NCBI RefSeq assembly: GCF_033807535.1
Contig: NZ_CP136856.1
Coordinates: forward strand, 454,001 to 518,000
Length of the DNA: 64,000 bases
Direction of reading: 5' to 3'
Origin: Oceanisphaera sp. IT1-181
GTDB lineage: Bacteria > Pseudomonadota > Gammaproteobacteria > Enterobacterales > Aeromonadaceae
Position 1 is the stretch's first letter. Every line of letters starts with the position of its first letter. Below, piece by piece: positions 1-7,889 of the stretch. The position numbers and the translations under genes are program-made. A model generated the notes under the pieces. It had not been told where the DNA came from. It searched no databases and was given only the letters and a program-made list of their open reading frames with translations.

Positions 1-1044
1 GATGAACCTAAGCCGGTATTGATGGATCGCTTTGGCTTATCGAGCATTCAAGCGGAAGCCATCTTAGATCTTAAATTACGTCATTTAGCCAAGTTAGAAG
101 AAGTGAAGATCCGCGGTGAGCAAGATGAATTAGCCGCCGAGCGCGATAAGCTAGCCGCCTTGCTGGGATCTGAGCGTCGCTTAAGTACTTTGATCAGAAA
201 AGAGATCCAAGCCGACGCCGAAAAGTTCGGTGACGACAGGCGTTCGCCGTTAGTTGAGCGCAGCGAAGCCAAAGCCTTAAGTGAAAAAGAGTTGATCCCC
301 AGCGAGTCGGTCACGATCGTGTTATCAGAAAAAGGCTGGATCCGCTCGGCTCGCGGACACGATGTGGATGGTGCGAGCTTAAGCTATCGTGCTGGCGACA
401 GCTTCTTATCGGCGGCTAATGGCCGTAGTAATCAGATGGCGGTGTTCCTATCTAGCATTGGGCGCGCCTACGGCCAAGAAGCTCATGGCTTGCCTTCGGC
501 TCGTGGCCAAGGCGAACCGCTGTCGGGTCGTTGCAGCTTAAGCCCTGGCGAGCAGCCGAACTTCGTGCTGATGGGTGAAGACGAGCGCTTGTTCTTATTA
601 GCGTCGGATGCGGGTTATGGTTTCGTGTGTCGTTTTGCTGACATGGTGAGCCGCAATAAAAACGGCAAGGCGCTGCTGACCGTGCCTAAGGGCGGCTTGG
701 TGCTGCAGCCAGTGGCCATTGACCAGCTTGCCAGCAGTCAGTGTTTAGCGGTGACCAATGAAGGCCGTATGCTGTTGTTCCCACTGCAAGACTTGCCACT
801 GCTCGGCAAGGGCAAGGGCAACAAGATCATCGGCATTACCGGTGCCAAGGTGCAAGCGCGCGAAGACTTCATCAAGCAACTCGTGGTGGTGCCAGCAGGG
901 GCCAGCGTGACCTTGCATGCCGGCAAGCGCAAGCTCACCCTCAAGCCTACCGATCTGGCTCACTATCAGGGTGAACGCGGCCGCCGCGGTGCGCTGTTGC
1001 CCCGAGGTTTGCAACGAGTGGACAGTCTGGAAATTGAAGTCTGA
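1..1044 (+). CDS. parC: DNA topoisomerase IV subunit A, C-terminal part
   Basis: This is the 3' portion of a gene that begins upstream of the window; the reading frame is open from base 1 (D-E-P-K-P-V-L-M-D-R). ParC is the cutting and rejoining subunit of topoisomerase IV, which decatenates daughter chromosomes. Visible parts are the end of the breakage-reunion domain (SSIQAEAILDLKLRHLAKLE, the conserved coiled-coil/tower segment) and then the C-terminal beta-pinwheel, with blades around the stretches VTIVLSEKGWIRSARGH and CLAVTNEGRMLLFPLQDLP. The catalytic tyrosine lies in the missing upstream part. The choice of ParC over GyrA rests on the short five-bladed-type tail and the lack of a GyrA-box-like QRRGGKG motif. 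A strong hairpin follows the stop. Confidence 0.93.
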   Translation, partial: DEPKPVLMDRFGLSSIQAEAILDLKLRHLAKLEEVKIRGEQDELAAERDKLAALLGSERRLSTLIRKEIQADAEKFGDDRRSPLVERSEAKALSEKELIPSESVTIVLSEKGWIRSARGHDVDGASLSYRAGDSFLSAANGRSNQMAVFLSSIGRAYGQEAHGLPSARGQGEPLSGRCSLSPGEQPNFVLMGEDERLFLLASDAGYGFVCRFADMVSRNKNGKALLTVPKGGLVLQPVAIDQLASSQCLAVTNEGRMLLFPLQDLPLLGKGKGNKIIGITGAKVQAREDFIKQLVVVPAGASVTLHAGKRKLTLKPTDLAHYQGERGRRGALLPRGLQRVDSLEIEV

Positions 1045-1071
1045 TCTTCTGCGTTAACTCAGCCTAAATGA

Positions 1072-1098
1072 ACCAAGGCCCACGATGTGGGCCTTGGT
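1072..1098. terminator. Convergent hairpin terminator between parC and the semialdehyde dehydrogenase gene
   Basis: A perfect 12-bp stem (ACCAAGGCCCAC / GTGGGCCTTGGT) with a GAT loop lies in the 66-bp gap between the two convergent genes. Only a short T-rich tail (GCTTTCTG) follows on the plus strand. It could serve both directions. Confidence 0.8.
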
Positions 1099-1110
1099 GC
1101 TTTCTGTAGT

Positions 1111-2649
1111 TCAGTAACGCCCGACCTGCAGTGCTTCGGGCAGCAGTTCCGGTGGGCAATCCTGGTAGCAGACCGGACGGAGGAAACGCTGTATGGCCGC
1201 CGAGCCGACCGAGGTAGTGCGGCTGTCTGAGGTAGCCGGCCAGGGTCCGCCGTGTACCATGGCATGGCAAACCTCGACCCCGGTAGGGAAGCCGTTGAAT
1301 AGCACTCTGCCTGCTTTACGTTCGAGCAGGGGGAGGAGTTTTCGGGCTAATTCGCTGTCTGGCTCGTCCATGTGTACGGTGGCGGTCAACTGACCTTCAA
1401 GGGCGGTTATCACCATAACCAGCTCGTCTTCGTCCTGGCAACTCACGATCAGAGCGCAGGCACCAAACACCTCCTGCTGTAATGGCTCGTTTGCCAGAAA
1501 GTGCAAGGCTGTGGTGCGAAACAATTGAGGTTGACAGCGGTTCGGGTCAGTACTGCCCAGTCCTGTTGCCAGGCTTTTTATTCCCTCGGCCCGGGACAGG
1601 CTGTTCACTCCCTCTTCATAGGCTTTATGAATACCCGGGGTCAGCATGGTCTGGGCTTCGGCCTGGGTTAGTATTTGGGTGACCAATTCGGCGAAGCGAT
1701 CAAGTCTCGGGCTGTCCAGCCCCAGTATCAGGCCGGGGTTGGTGCAGAATTGTCCGGCACCAAGCTGGAGCGAGCCGACGAAGCCTGAGGCCAGCGTTTC
1801 GGTGCGGTTGGCCAGCGCAGTGGGCAGCAGCAGCATCGGGTTGATACTGCTCATTTCCGCGTAGACCGGGATCGGCTCGGGACGGGCCTGTGCGGCGGCG
1901 AGCAGAGCCCGGCCTCCGGCCTGGGAGCCGGTAAAGCCCACCGCCTTGATGCGCGGATCCGCCACCAGCGCCTGACCTACGATGCTGCCGCTACCGTAAG
2001 TCAGGGAAAAAACGCCTTCCGGCATCTCAGTCTCCCGGGCCGCTGCCGCCACCGCCCGGCCAACCAGCTCGGAGGTACCCGGATGGGCAGAATGGGCCTT
2101 GACTACAACCGGACAGCCGGCGGCCAGAGCCGAAGCGGTATCGCCACCGGCTACGGAAAAGGCCAGCGGGAAGTTGCTGGCGCCGAATACCGCTACCGGT
2201 CCCAGGGGAATGTATTGCAGTCGCAGGTCGGCACGGGGCAAGGGGGAGCGATCCGGTTGTGCGGGGTCGATGCGCACGCCTTGCCAGTCCCCGGTACGAA
2301 CGACCTCGGCGAACAGGCGTAGCTGACCGACGGTACGCGCCCGCTCTCCTTCCAGACGGGCCCGAGGCAGGCCGGTTTCCAGCATGGCTCGCTCGATCAA
2401 GGTATTCCCCAGTGACAGTATCTGTTCGGCAATGGCGTCGAGAAAGGCAGCCCGGGCCGCCAACGAACCGTGGCGGTAGGGCTCGAAGGCGGCGTCGGCC
2501 AAGGCGCAGGCTTCCGCCACTTGAGCCGGGCTGGCGCCGGCATAGCCAGGTTCGAGTCGCTCATTGGTGGCCGGGTTGATACCGTAAATAGGGGCGGCTT
2601 CGCCGCTGGCCGCGCGGCTGCCCAGTAGCAGTTGTGCATTTAATGTCAT
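1111..2649 (-). CDS. Alpha-ketoglutaric semialdehyde dehydrogenase (2,5-dioxopentanoate dehydrogenase)
   Basis: A 512-residue member of the aldehyde dehydrogenase superfamily. It is expected to oxidise alpha-ketoglutarate semialdehyde to 2-oxoglutarate with NAD(P)+, the last step of non-phosphorylative pentonate or hexarate breakdown. Visible catalytic residues are Asn159 (GASNF), Lys184 (VVVKAHSAHP), Glu265 (AEMSSINP) and Cys302 (GAGQFCTNPGL); the last motif is typical of this subfamily rather than of succinate semialdehyde dehydrogenases. The start chosen is the ATG at 2649, preceded by AGAGGAAAAC; an in-frame upstream extension would run into the preceding gene. It is the last gene of the minus-strand operon, 10 bp after the AraD1-type gene. 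Confidence 0.9.
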   Translation of the reverse strand: MTLNAQLLLGSRAASGEAAPIYGINPATNERLEPGYAGASPAQVAEACALADAAFEPYRHGSLAARAAFLDAIAEQILSLGNTLIERAMLETGLPRARLEGERARTVGQLRLFAEVVRTGDWQGVRIDPAQPDRSPLPRADLRLQYIPLGPVAVFGASNFPLAFSVAGGDTASALAAGCPVVVKAHSAHPGTSELVGRAVAAAARETEMPEGVFSLTYGSGSIVGQALVADPRIKAVGFTGSQAGGRALLAAAQARPEPIPVYAEMSSINPMLLLPTALANRTETLASGFVGSLQLGAGQFCTNPGLILGLDSPRLDRFAELVTQILTQAEAQTMLTPGIHKAYEEGVNSLSRAEGIKSLATGLGSTDPNRCQPQLFRTTALHFLANEPLQQEVFGACALIVSCQDEDELVMVITALEGQLTATVHMDEPDSELARKLLPLLERKAGRVLFNGFPTGVEVCHAMVHGGPWPATSDSRTTSVGSAAIQRFLRPVCYQDCPPELLPEALQVGRY

Positions 2650-2659
2650 GTTTTCCTCT

Positions 2660-3655
2660 TCAGGTCCAGTGGTTGACGGTGGGATGAGCTTCTTTCTGTT
2701 GCCAGGCAAGGGAGTTGCGTAACGGGCGACCGAAGGCTGGCAGGTGGATCTCGAACACATCGCCGTCTTGGGTCTGGATGCCATCGCCAAAGCTCAGGGT
2801 TGAGGTGCCGAAAAAGTGCACGTGCACATCGCCCGGTCGACGAAACTGGGCGTACTTGAAGTGATGATGTTCCAGGTTGGCGAAACTGTGGGCCATGTTG
2901 CCCTCACCGGTGACAAAGGGCTTGTGCCACAGCAGCTCGCCATCACGCAGAATTCGGCTTTGCCCTTCGAGCCGTGTCGGTAATGGATCCAGCAGCAGTT
3001 CTGGGCCAAAGCTGCAGGCGCGCAGTTTGGAATGAGCCAGCCACAGGTAATTGGCTTTTTCGGTGACGTGATCGGAGAACTCGTTGCCTACTGCATAGCC
3101 CAGGCGCCAGGGCTGGCCTCGGTCGTCGATGAGGTAGAGCCCCACCAGTTCCGGCTCTTCGCCTGCATCCTGGGCGAAGGCGGGTACCGGCAATGGGGCT
3201 TCAGGATTCACAACGACGTCACCATCGCCCTTGTAGAACCACTCGGGCTGAGCTCCCTCCTCTCCAGCAATTGGCTTGCCGCCTTCCAGACCCAGCTTGA
3301 ACATCTTCATCGAGTCGGTGAGCTGCTCTTCGCCCACCGCCAACTTGGCGTGCATGGCGGCGCGGGTGTCGGCGCTGCCCAGGTGGGTCAGGCCGGTACC
3401 GGTCACCAGGCAGTGAGCCGGATCAGGATGGCTAAGGGGCACTCGCAACCGGCCTTCGTGCACAATCTGCTCGTAGTCGAGGCGGGTATCGCCGGCACGC
3501 AGCAGCGCTTCGTCCGCCACAGAGCGTTCATTAGCCAGGGCATCTTGGGCCAGTTGATAGGTGCCGCCCTCAACCTCGAGCAGACGGATCTGCTCGAGGT
3601 TTTCCACCAGGCCAACGGCCAGTCGGCCCTGGTACTCAAATTGAATCAAACGCAT
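2660..3655 (-). CDS. AraD1/GguC-type FAH-family protein (sugar-acid catabolism)
   Basis: 331 residues with a C-terminal fumarylacetoacetate-hydrolase-like fold. The acidic cluster GEEPELVGLYLI and the segment VGNEFSDHVTEKANYLWLAH are where this family binds its divalent metal and substrate; the C-terminal half contains GDVHVHFFGTSTLSF. Family members act as 2-keto-3-deoxy-pentonate dehydratases or on related 2-keto acids. With the neighbouring sugar-acid dehydratase and semialdehyde dehydrogenase, the simplest inference is conversion of a 2-keto-3-deoxypentonate to alpha-ketoglutarate semialdehyde. The exact substrate cannot be read from sequence. Start at ATG 3655 with GGAG upstream; 4-bp gap to the dehydratase gene, so probably co-translated. 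Confidence 0.82.
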   Translation of the reverse strand: MRLIQFEYQGRLAVGLVENLEQIRLLEVEGGTYQLAQDALANERSVADEALLRAGDTRLDYEQIVHEGRLRVPLSHPDPAHCLVTGTGLTHLGSADTRAAMHAKLAVGEEQLTDSMKMFKLGLEGGKPIAGEEGAQPEWFYKGDGDVVVNPEAPLPVPAFAQDAGEEPELVGLYLIDDRGQPWRLGYAVGNEFSDHVTEKANYLWLAHSKLRACSFGPELLLDPLPTRLEGQSRILRDGELLWHKPFVTGEGNMAHSFANLEHHHFKYAQFRRPGDVHVHFFGTSTLSFGDGIQTQDGDVFEIHLPAFGRPLRNSLAWQQKEAHPTVNHWT

Positions 3656-3659
3656 GGCT

Positions 3660-4832
3660 TTACTCCACTATGTTGAACTGGTCGAGGTAGCGTTGGGAGA
3701 TAGTGATTCCCAGACCGGGCTTGTGCTCGTCGAGATCGATAAAGCCGTTTTCTGGGGTGGGGTCTCCTTCGAAGATGTAATAGAACAGTTCGTTGCCCAC
3801 CTCGACGTCGTGTACCGGGAAGTATTCGGACATGGGGGAGGCCAGGGTGGACATGGTCAGGTGATAGTTGTGCATCTGGCCGGCGTGGGGGATGACGGGG
3901 ACGCCGTACACCTCAGCCAGGGCGTTGATCTTGTGGGCCGCGGTAATGCCGCCAACTCGGTTGGTATCGTACTGGATTACCGACACCGCCCGCTTGTCCA
4001 GTAATTGCTTGAAACCGTGGCTGGTAAATTCATGCTCGCCGCCGGAGATGGGAATGGAAGTGAGCTGGTTCAGCTCGGCGTAGCCATCGATGTCGTCGGC
4101 AAGCACCGGTTCTTCCAGCCAGCGCGGCTCGAATTTTTCCAGCTTGGGCAGCATGCGTTTGGCATACTCCAGGTTCCAGCCCATATAGCACTCCAGCATC
4201 AGGTCTACGTCCGGGCCTATTACCTCGCGTACTGCTGCCACGCTGTCCAGGTTCTTGCGCATACCTTCGGGGCCGTCATTGGGGCCGTAACCGAAGCGCA
4301 TCTTCATGGAGGTAAACCCCTGATCCAGATAGCGCTGGGCTTCGGCCTGCATCTCATTAAGATCGGTGCGATAGAGTTTGGAGGCATAGCAGGGAATTTT
4401 TTCCTTGGTGCGACCGCCCAGCAGTTTGAACACTGGCCGTCCGGTGGCCTTGCCCATCAGATCCCAGAGTGCGATGTCGATGGCGGAGATGGCGGCCATA
4501 GCCACGCCTTTGCGGCCCCAGGCGTGGGTGGAACGGTACATGCGCTGCCACAGGTATTCGTAATCGAAGGGGTCGTGGCCGAGCACCAGTGGAGTTAGGT
4601 ACTGGTCGATAATCGCCTTGGCGATGCGCGGTGCCAGGGCGACGTTGCCGATGCCGACCAGACCTTCATCGGTCTCCACTTCTACCACTGTCCAGCCGTG
4701 GAAGCGGAAGGTGCCCATGGAGTCACCCTTGTCCCACAGCAGATCCATGGCGTTGGAACAGAAATGGGGTTGTGGCGGTACGGTATGGCCTTTCCATTCA
4801 AATACCCTGGCGCGTACATTGGTGATTTTCAT
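3660..4832 (-). CDS. Sugar-acid dehydratase of the enolase superfamily, L-rhamnonate-dehydratase-like
   Basis: 390 residues of the mandelate racemase/enolase superfamily, expected to dehydrate an aldonate to its 2-keto-3-deoxy acid. The RhmD-type active site can be traced: Glu214 (LMLECYMGW), Glu240 (RWLEEPV) and Glu266 (ISGGEHEF) as Mg2+ ligands, Asp289 and His316 (IPHAGQMHNYH) as the His-Asp base. RhmD of E. coli has the parallel motifs LDCWMS, IEECL, SGEHHG and VPHGSS. The capping-domain specificity loop (HFCSNAMDLLWDKG) differs from RhmD, so the substrate may be another C5 or C6 aldonate. A C5 substrate fits best with the semialdehyde dehydrogenase downstream. Start at ATG 4832 with AAGGAA upstream. 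Confidence 0.85.
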   Translation of the reverse strand: MKITNVRARVFEWKGHTVPPQPHFCSNAMDLLWDKGDSMGTFRFHGWTVVEVETDEGLVGIGNVALAPRIAKAIIDQYLTPLVLGHDPFDYEYLWQRMYRSTHAWGRKGVAMAAISAIDIALWDLMGKATGRPVFKLLGGRTKEKIPCYASKLYRTDLNEMQAEAQRYLDQGFTSMKMRFGYGPNDGPEGMRKNLDSVAAVREVIGPDVDLMLECYMGWNLEYAKRMLPKLEKFEPRWLEEPVLADDIDGYAELNQLTSIPISGGEHEFTSHGFKQLLDKRAVSVIQYDTNRVGGITAAHKINALAEVYGVPVIPHAGQMHNYHLTMSTLASPMSEYFPVHDVEVGNELFYYIFEGDPTPENGFIDLDEHKPGLGITISQRYLDQFNIVE

Positions 4833-4945
4833 ATTGGTTATTCCTTATAAAACAATATGTTGTGATTGGTTGTCAGCTTGCTGCGGGCAGAGTCTGCCCG
4901 CGAGGCCCCGATTTCTGGGCCACCTTGCCTCATTGATATTCGAGC
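4833..4945 (-). promoter_or_regulatory. Intercistronic hairpin between pdxA2-like and dehydratase genes
   Basis: The 113-bp gap contains a G+C-rich hairpin at 4883-4901 (GCGGGCAG-AGT-CTGCCCGC) with no U-tract after it on the minus strand. It looks like an mRNA-stabilising or partial-attenuation structure rather than a full terminator, because the genes on both sides form one functional set. Confidence 0.5.
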
Positions 4946-5971
4946 TTAGTCAGTCGCGGCCAGGGTCCGTCTTCGTTGTGCAATCCCCATTCTGCAGGCG
5001 ATATCGAAGGCGTTGCGGGTCGGACCCACCTTAGCTTTGCCCTGGCCGGCGATGTCGAAGGCGGTGCCATGAGCCGGAGTGGTAATGGGAATGGGCAGAC
5101 CGCCTTGCACCGTCACCCCCTGGGAGAAGCCGAGCAGCTTGATGGCGATCTGACCCTGGTCGTGATACATGGTCACCACTGCATCGAAGTCGCCGTCCCG
5201 AGCGCGGATGAACAGGGTGTCGGCCGGATAGGGGCCGGTTATCGGGTAGCCTTCGGCCTGGCATTGAGCCACCGCAGGCATGAGTACCTCGATCTCTTCC
5301 CTGCCGCAGGTGCCGCCTTCGCCCGCATGGGGGTTAAAGGCGGCCACCGCCACCCTGGGAGCTTCAAATCCGCTCTGTTGCAGCGTCTGGTAGAGCAGCT
5401 TGGAGGCGGCCTTGACCCTGTCCACCGTCAGATACTTATAGGCGTCTTTCAGCGGAACATGCGAGGAAATACGTGAGGTCCACAGATGCCCGAGGGTATT
5501 GAACTCGCAAAAGTAGCCCTCAGCCCCAAGATACTCGGCAAAAAAATGTAGCTCGTCTTCATGTTCAAGCCCACCCAGCTTCATGGCGTGCTTGTTGAGT
5601 GGCGCGAAGCAGATGGCATCCACCTCACCGGCCTGGGTTGCATCCATGCACTGGCGCAGAATTTCCAGGGTGGCAGCACCGCAGGCACCGCTCACCTTGG
5701 CATAACGGGCCTGTTCCGGTGCCAGAGTATGAACCGGCAGTAGCACAGGGCCCTGATGTTCATGTACCTCGGTAAAGCGGGTAATTATCGGTAATTGGTG
5801 GGCGGTGCCGGCCACGTGTTGGCCCTGCTGCCATTGCCATTCGTCGGCCACCAGTACTATTTTGGCCTGATCGGTGACACCTGGCTCGGACAGCAGTTTG
5901 GCGATTAGTTCGGCGCCGATGCCGGCGGCATCGCCCAGAGTCAGGGCCAGCACGGGTTTTAGTTCAGTCAT
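4946..5971 (-). CDS. PdxA2-type (4-hydroxythreonine-4-phosphate dehydrogenase family) NAD-dependent dehydrogenase
   Basis: 341 residues of the PdxA family. Conserved segments are FNPHAGEGGTCGREE, GPYPADTLF, MYHDQGQIAIKLLGF and AHGTAFDIAGQGKA, which carry the metal-binding His and Asp residues. A TRAP/sugar-acid context marks it as a PdxA2 paralogue rather than the vitamin B6 enzyme. Characterised PdxA2 proteins oxidise D-threonate- or D-erythronate-4-phosphate made by a DtnK/DenK (DUF1537) kinase, but no such kinase is present in this operon or elsewhere in the window. Its start overlaps the dctM stop by 4 bp (ATGA), indicating translational coupling with the transporter. Confidence 0.85.
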   Translation of the reverse strand: MTELKPVLALTLGDAAGIGAELIAKLLSEPGVTDQAKIVLVADEWQWQQGQHVAGTAHQLPIITRFTEVHEHQGPVLLPVHTLAPEQARYAKVSGACGAATLEILRQCMDATQAGEVDAICFAPLNKHAMKLGGLEHEDELHFFAEYLGAEGYFCEFNTLGHLWTSRISSHVPLKDAYKYLTVDRVKAASKLLYQTLQQSGFEAPRVAVAAFNPHAGEGGTCGREEIEVLMPAVAQCQAEGYPITGPYPADTLFIRARDGDFDAVVTMYHDQGQIAIKLLGFSQGVTVQGGLPIPITTPAHGTAFDIAGQGKAKVGPTRNAFDIACRMGIAQRRRTLAATD

Positions 5972-7269
5972 AACGCAGCTCCAGCAGGAGGATAGAAGTA
6001 GTCAACCAGGCCCATGGGGATAAAGGGTACGTAGGTCACCAGCATGAGGATAAGGAAGAGCATGAAGATCATTGGCAGGTTGACCCGGGTGACTTCCCAC
6101 ATGTCCGCCTTGGCGATGGAGCAGGAAGTAGCCAGTACCGAGGCAACCGGAGGAGTTTGCTGACCGATGGCCAGGTTGAGAGTAACTATGATGCCGAAAT
6201 GGATGGGATCGATACCGATCTGCTGTATAAGCGGCATGACGATGGGTACCACCAGTATGATGGCGGCGGCACCATGCAGAAACATACCGAGCAACAGCAG
6301 CAGTACGTTGAGCAGGGCCAGCACCAGCATAGGTTCTGTGGTGATTTCCAGTATCTCTCGGGCCAGTTGCTGAGGTAGCTGCATCTCGGTGAGAAAGAGC
6401 CCGAGGATGGCGGAAGTGGCGACCAGCAGCATCACCACTGCGGTTTGCACTACACCATCCAGCACAGCCCGGTACAGCAGTTGCAGGTTGAACTCCCGGT
6501 AGACACAGCCGCCGATGACGATGGCTGCCAGAACGGCGATGCCCGCGCCTTCGGTGGCGGTGACGAAGCCACCGAAGATGCCACCCAGGATAATTAACGG
6601 CAGCAGCAGGGCCCAGAAAGCTTCCCGAAAGGCTTTACCTAGCCGACGGAGTGAAAAGGCCTCTTCTCGGGGCAGATCGTATTTCACCGCATAGTAATAG
6701 CAGAAGCCGGCCAGCATGGTCGCACCGAGCAGGCCCGGGATGATACCGGCCACGAACAGCTTGATCACCGAGGTGTTGGAGATGGCGCCATAGAGGATCA
6801 TCGGGATCGAAGGCGGAATGATGATCGCCAGCGAGGCTGAAGACGAGGTAATAGCGGCGGCGAAGTTCTTGTTGTATTTGCGCTTCTTCATCTCGGGAAT
6901 CAGGATAGAGCCGGTTGCGGCCACATCTGCTACCGCCGAACCGGATATTTCGGCGAAAAACAGGGATACGCCGACGTTGACCATGGCCAGGCCGCCGCGT
7001 ACGAAACCGACCAAGGCTGTGACCAGATTGATCAGCCGTTTCGACAGGCCTGAAGTGTTCATCAGGGCGCCGGCGAAGATAAACAGCGGGATGGCGATCA
7101 GCGGGAAGCTGGTGGCGCCGTTGAACAGGGTGAGCGGGGCGTTAACTAGGGCATCCCAGCCCATGGTGAGCCAGACACCAACCACCGCTACTACACCAAT
7201 GGCCACGGCGATCGGCACGTTGATCAGCACCAGAGCGAACAGCGCCAGTATGACGATCAGTAGCATCAT
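5968..7269 (-). CDS. dctM: TRAP transporter large permease (DctM family)
   Basis: 433 hydrophobic residues with the multi-helix pattern of the DctM subunit, the ion-coupled channel component of tripartite ATP-independent periplasmic transporters in the inner membrane. The family hallmark ISGSAVADVAATGSILIPEM and the loop SSSASLAIIIPPSIPMILYG are intact, as is the second half signature (LNLAIGQQTPPVASVL). It overlaps both neighbours by 4 bp (dctQ upstream, pdxA2-like downstream). Confidence 0.95.
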   Translation of the reverse strand: MMLLIVILALFALVLINVPIAVAIGVVAVVGVWLTMGWDALVNAPLTLFNGATSFPLIAIPLFIFAGALMNTSGLSKRLINLVTALVGFVRGGLAMVNVGVSLFFAEISGSAVADVAATGSILIPEMKKRKYNKNFAAAITSSSASLAIIIPPSIPMILYGAISNTSVIKLFVAGIIPGLLGATMLAGFCYYYAVKYDLPREEAFSLRRLGKAFREAFWALLLPLIILGGIFGGFVTATEGAGIAVLAAIVIGGCVYREFNLQLLYRAVLDGVVQTAVVMLLVATSAILGLFLTEMQLPQQLAREILEITTEPMLVLALLNVLLLLLGMFLHGAAAIILVVPIVMPLIQQIGIDPIHFGIIVTLNLAIGQQTPPVASVLATSCSIAKADMWEVTRVNLPMIFMLFLILMLVTYVPFIPMGLVDYFYPPAGAAL

Positions 7270-7823
7270 GACTTGCTCTCCTTTAGATCTTCCTCGGCCT
7301 GACGAATAGCATCATCGATGGCTTCGTGTTCGGGGTCGATGCCGCTGCGCATTTTCTGCCAGGCGCCGGGCATACTGATCAGCTCGCAGATAATGAACAA
7401 GGCGGCGCTGATTGGAATCACCGACTGGGTCATATCCATGGTGATACCAGGTAATGACACCATGCGATCCCAGGCAAGTACTTCCAGCACCTGGTAACCA
7501 AACCAGGCCATGATGGCGAAAAAACCAATTACTATAATTTCAGATAGAGCAAACAGCAGGCTTCTCAGAACCACGGGGGCTGCGGTGATCAAGCCGGGAA
7601 AGCCCATATGCGCTCGTTTGAGTGTGGCCAGACAGGCACCATAAAAGCTGAGCCATGCCAGCCCGATGGAGGCTACCTCGTCATACCATATCAGCGAGCT
7701 GCCAAAGGCCCGGTAAAACACCGCCGCCAGCACTATGGTGGTCAGTGCTAGCAGCAGGCCTATGGTGAACACCTCGAGTCCCCGCTCGAGCCAGGTTTTC
7801 AAGGACGTGAGCAAGACCGGCAT
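7266..7823 (-). CDS. dctQ: TRAP transporter small permease (DctQ family)
   Basis: About 185 residues with four predicted membrane helices, including the DctQ-type segment VFYRAFGSSLIWYDEVASIGLAWLSF; the C-terminal tail is acidic. An earlier in-frame ATG at 7886, three bases after the dctP stop, would add 21 residues, but that extension is encoded by a strong hairpin and has no family resemblance. I therefore prefer ATG 7823 (MPVLLTSLKTWLERG), although its ribosome-binding site is poor. The stop overlaps the dctM start by 4 bp. Confidence 0.85.
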   Translation of the reverse strand: MPVLLTSLKTWLERGLEVFTIGLLLALTTIVLAAVFYRAFGSSLIWYDEVASIGLAWLSFYGACLATLKRAHMGFPGLITAAPVVLRSLLFALSEIIVIGFFAIMAWFGYQVLEVLAWDRMVSLPGITMDMTQSVIPISAALFIICELISMPGAWQKMRSGIDPEHEAIDDAIRQAEEDLKESKS

Positions 7824-7842
7824 CCTTGTTTCTTGAGTTTGA

Positions 7843-7868
7843 TAAGGTGCCGCCGTGGCGGCACCTTG
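7843..7868 (-). promoter_or_regulatory. Strong hairpin between dctP and dctQ
   Basis: On the minus strand AAGGTGCCGCC and GGCGGCACCTT form an ~11-bp inverted repeat with a 2-base centre (so about a 10-bp stem and 4-base loop), lying between the dctP stop and the preferred dctQ start. There is no U-run after it. Such hairpins typically stabilise the 3' end of the binding-protein mRNA and reduce expression of the permease genes relative to dctP. Confidence 0.6.
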
Positions 7869-7889
7869 GGTCAGGGTTCGAGGCATGAG

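Noticed and set aside
3032..3676. 214-codon plus-strand frame opposite the AraD1-type gene
   Set aside because: A shadow in G+C-rich sequence; the minus-strand gene is in a tight operon with good ribosome-binding sites.
4005..4598. 197-codon plus-strand frame opposite the dehydratase gene
   Set aside because: The enolase-superfamily active-site motifs on the minus strand leave no doubt about the true frame.
7824..7886. N-terminal extension of the small TRAP permease from ATG 7886
   Set aside because: The 21 extra residues are encoded by the intercistronic hairpin and do not resemble DctQ N-termini.
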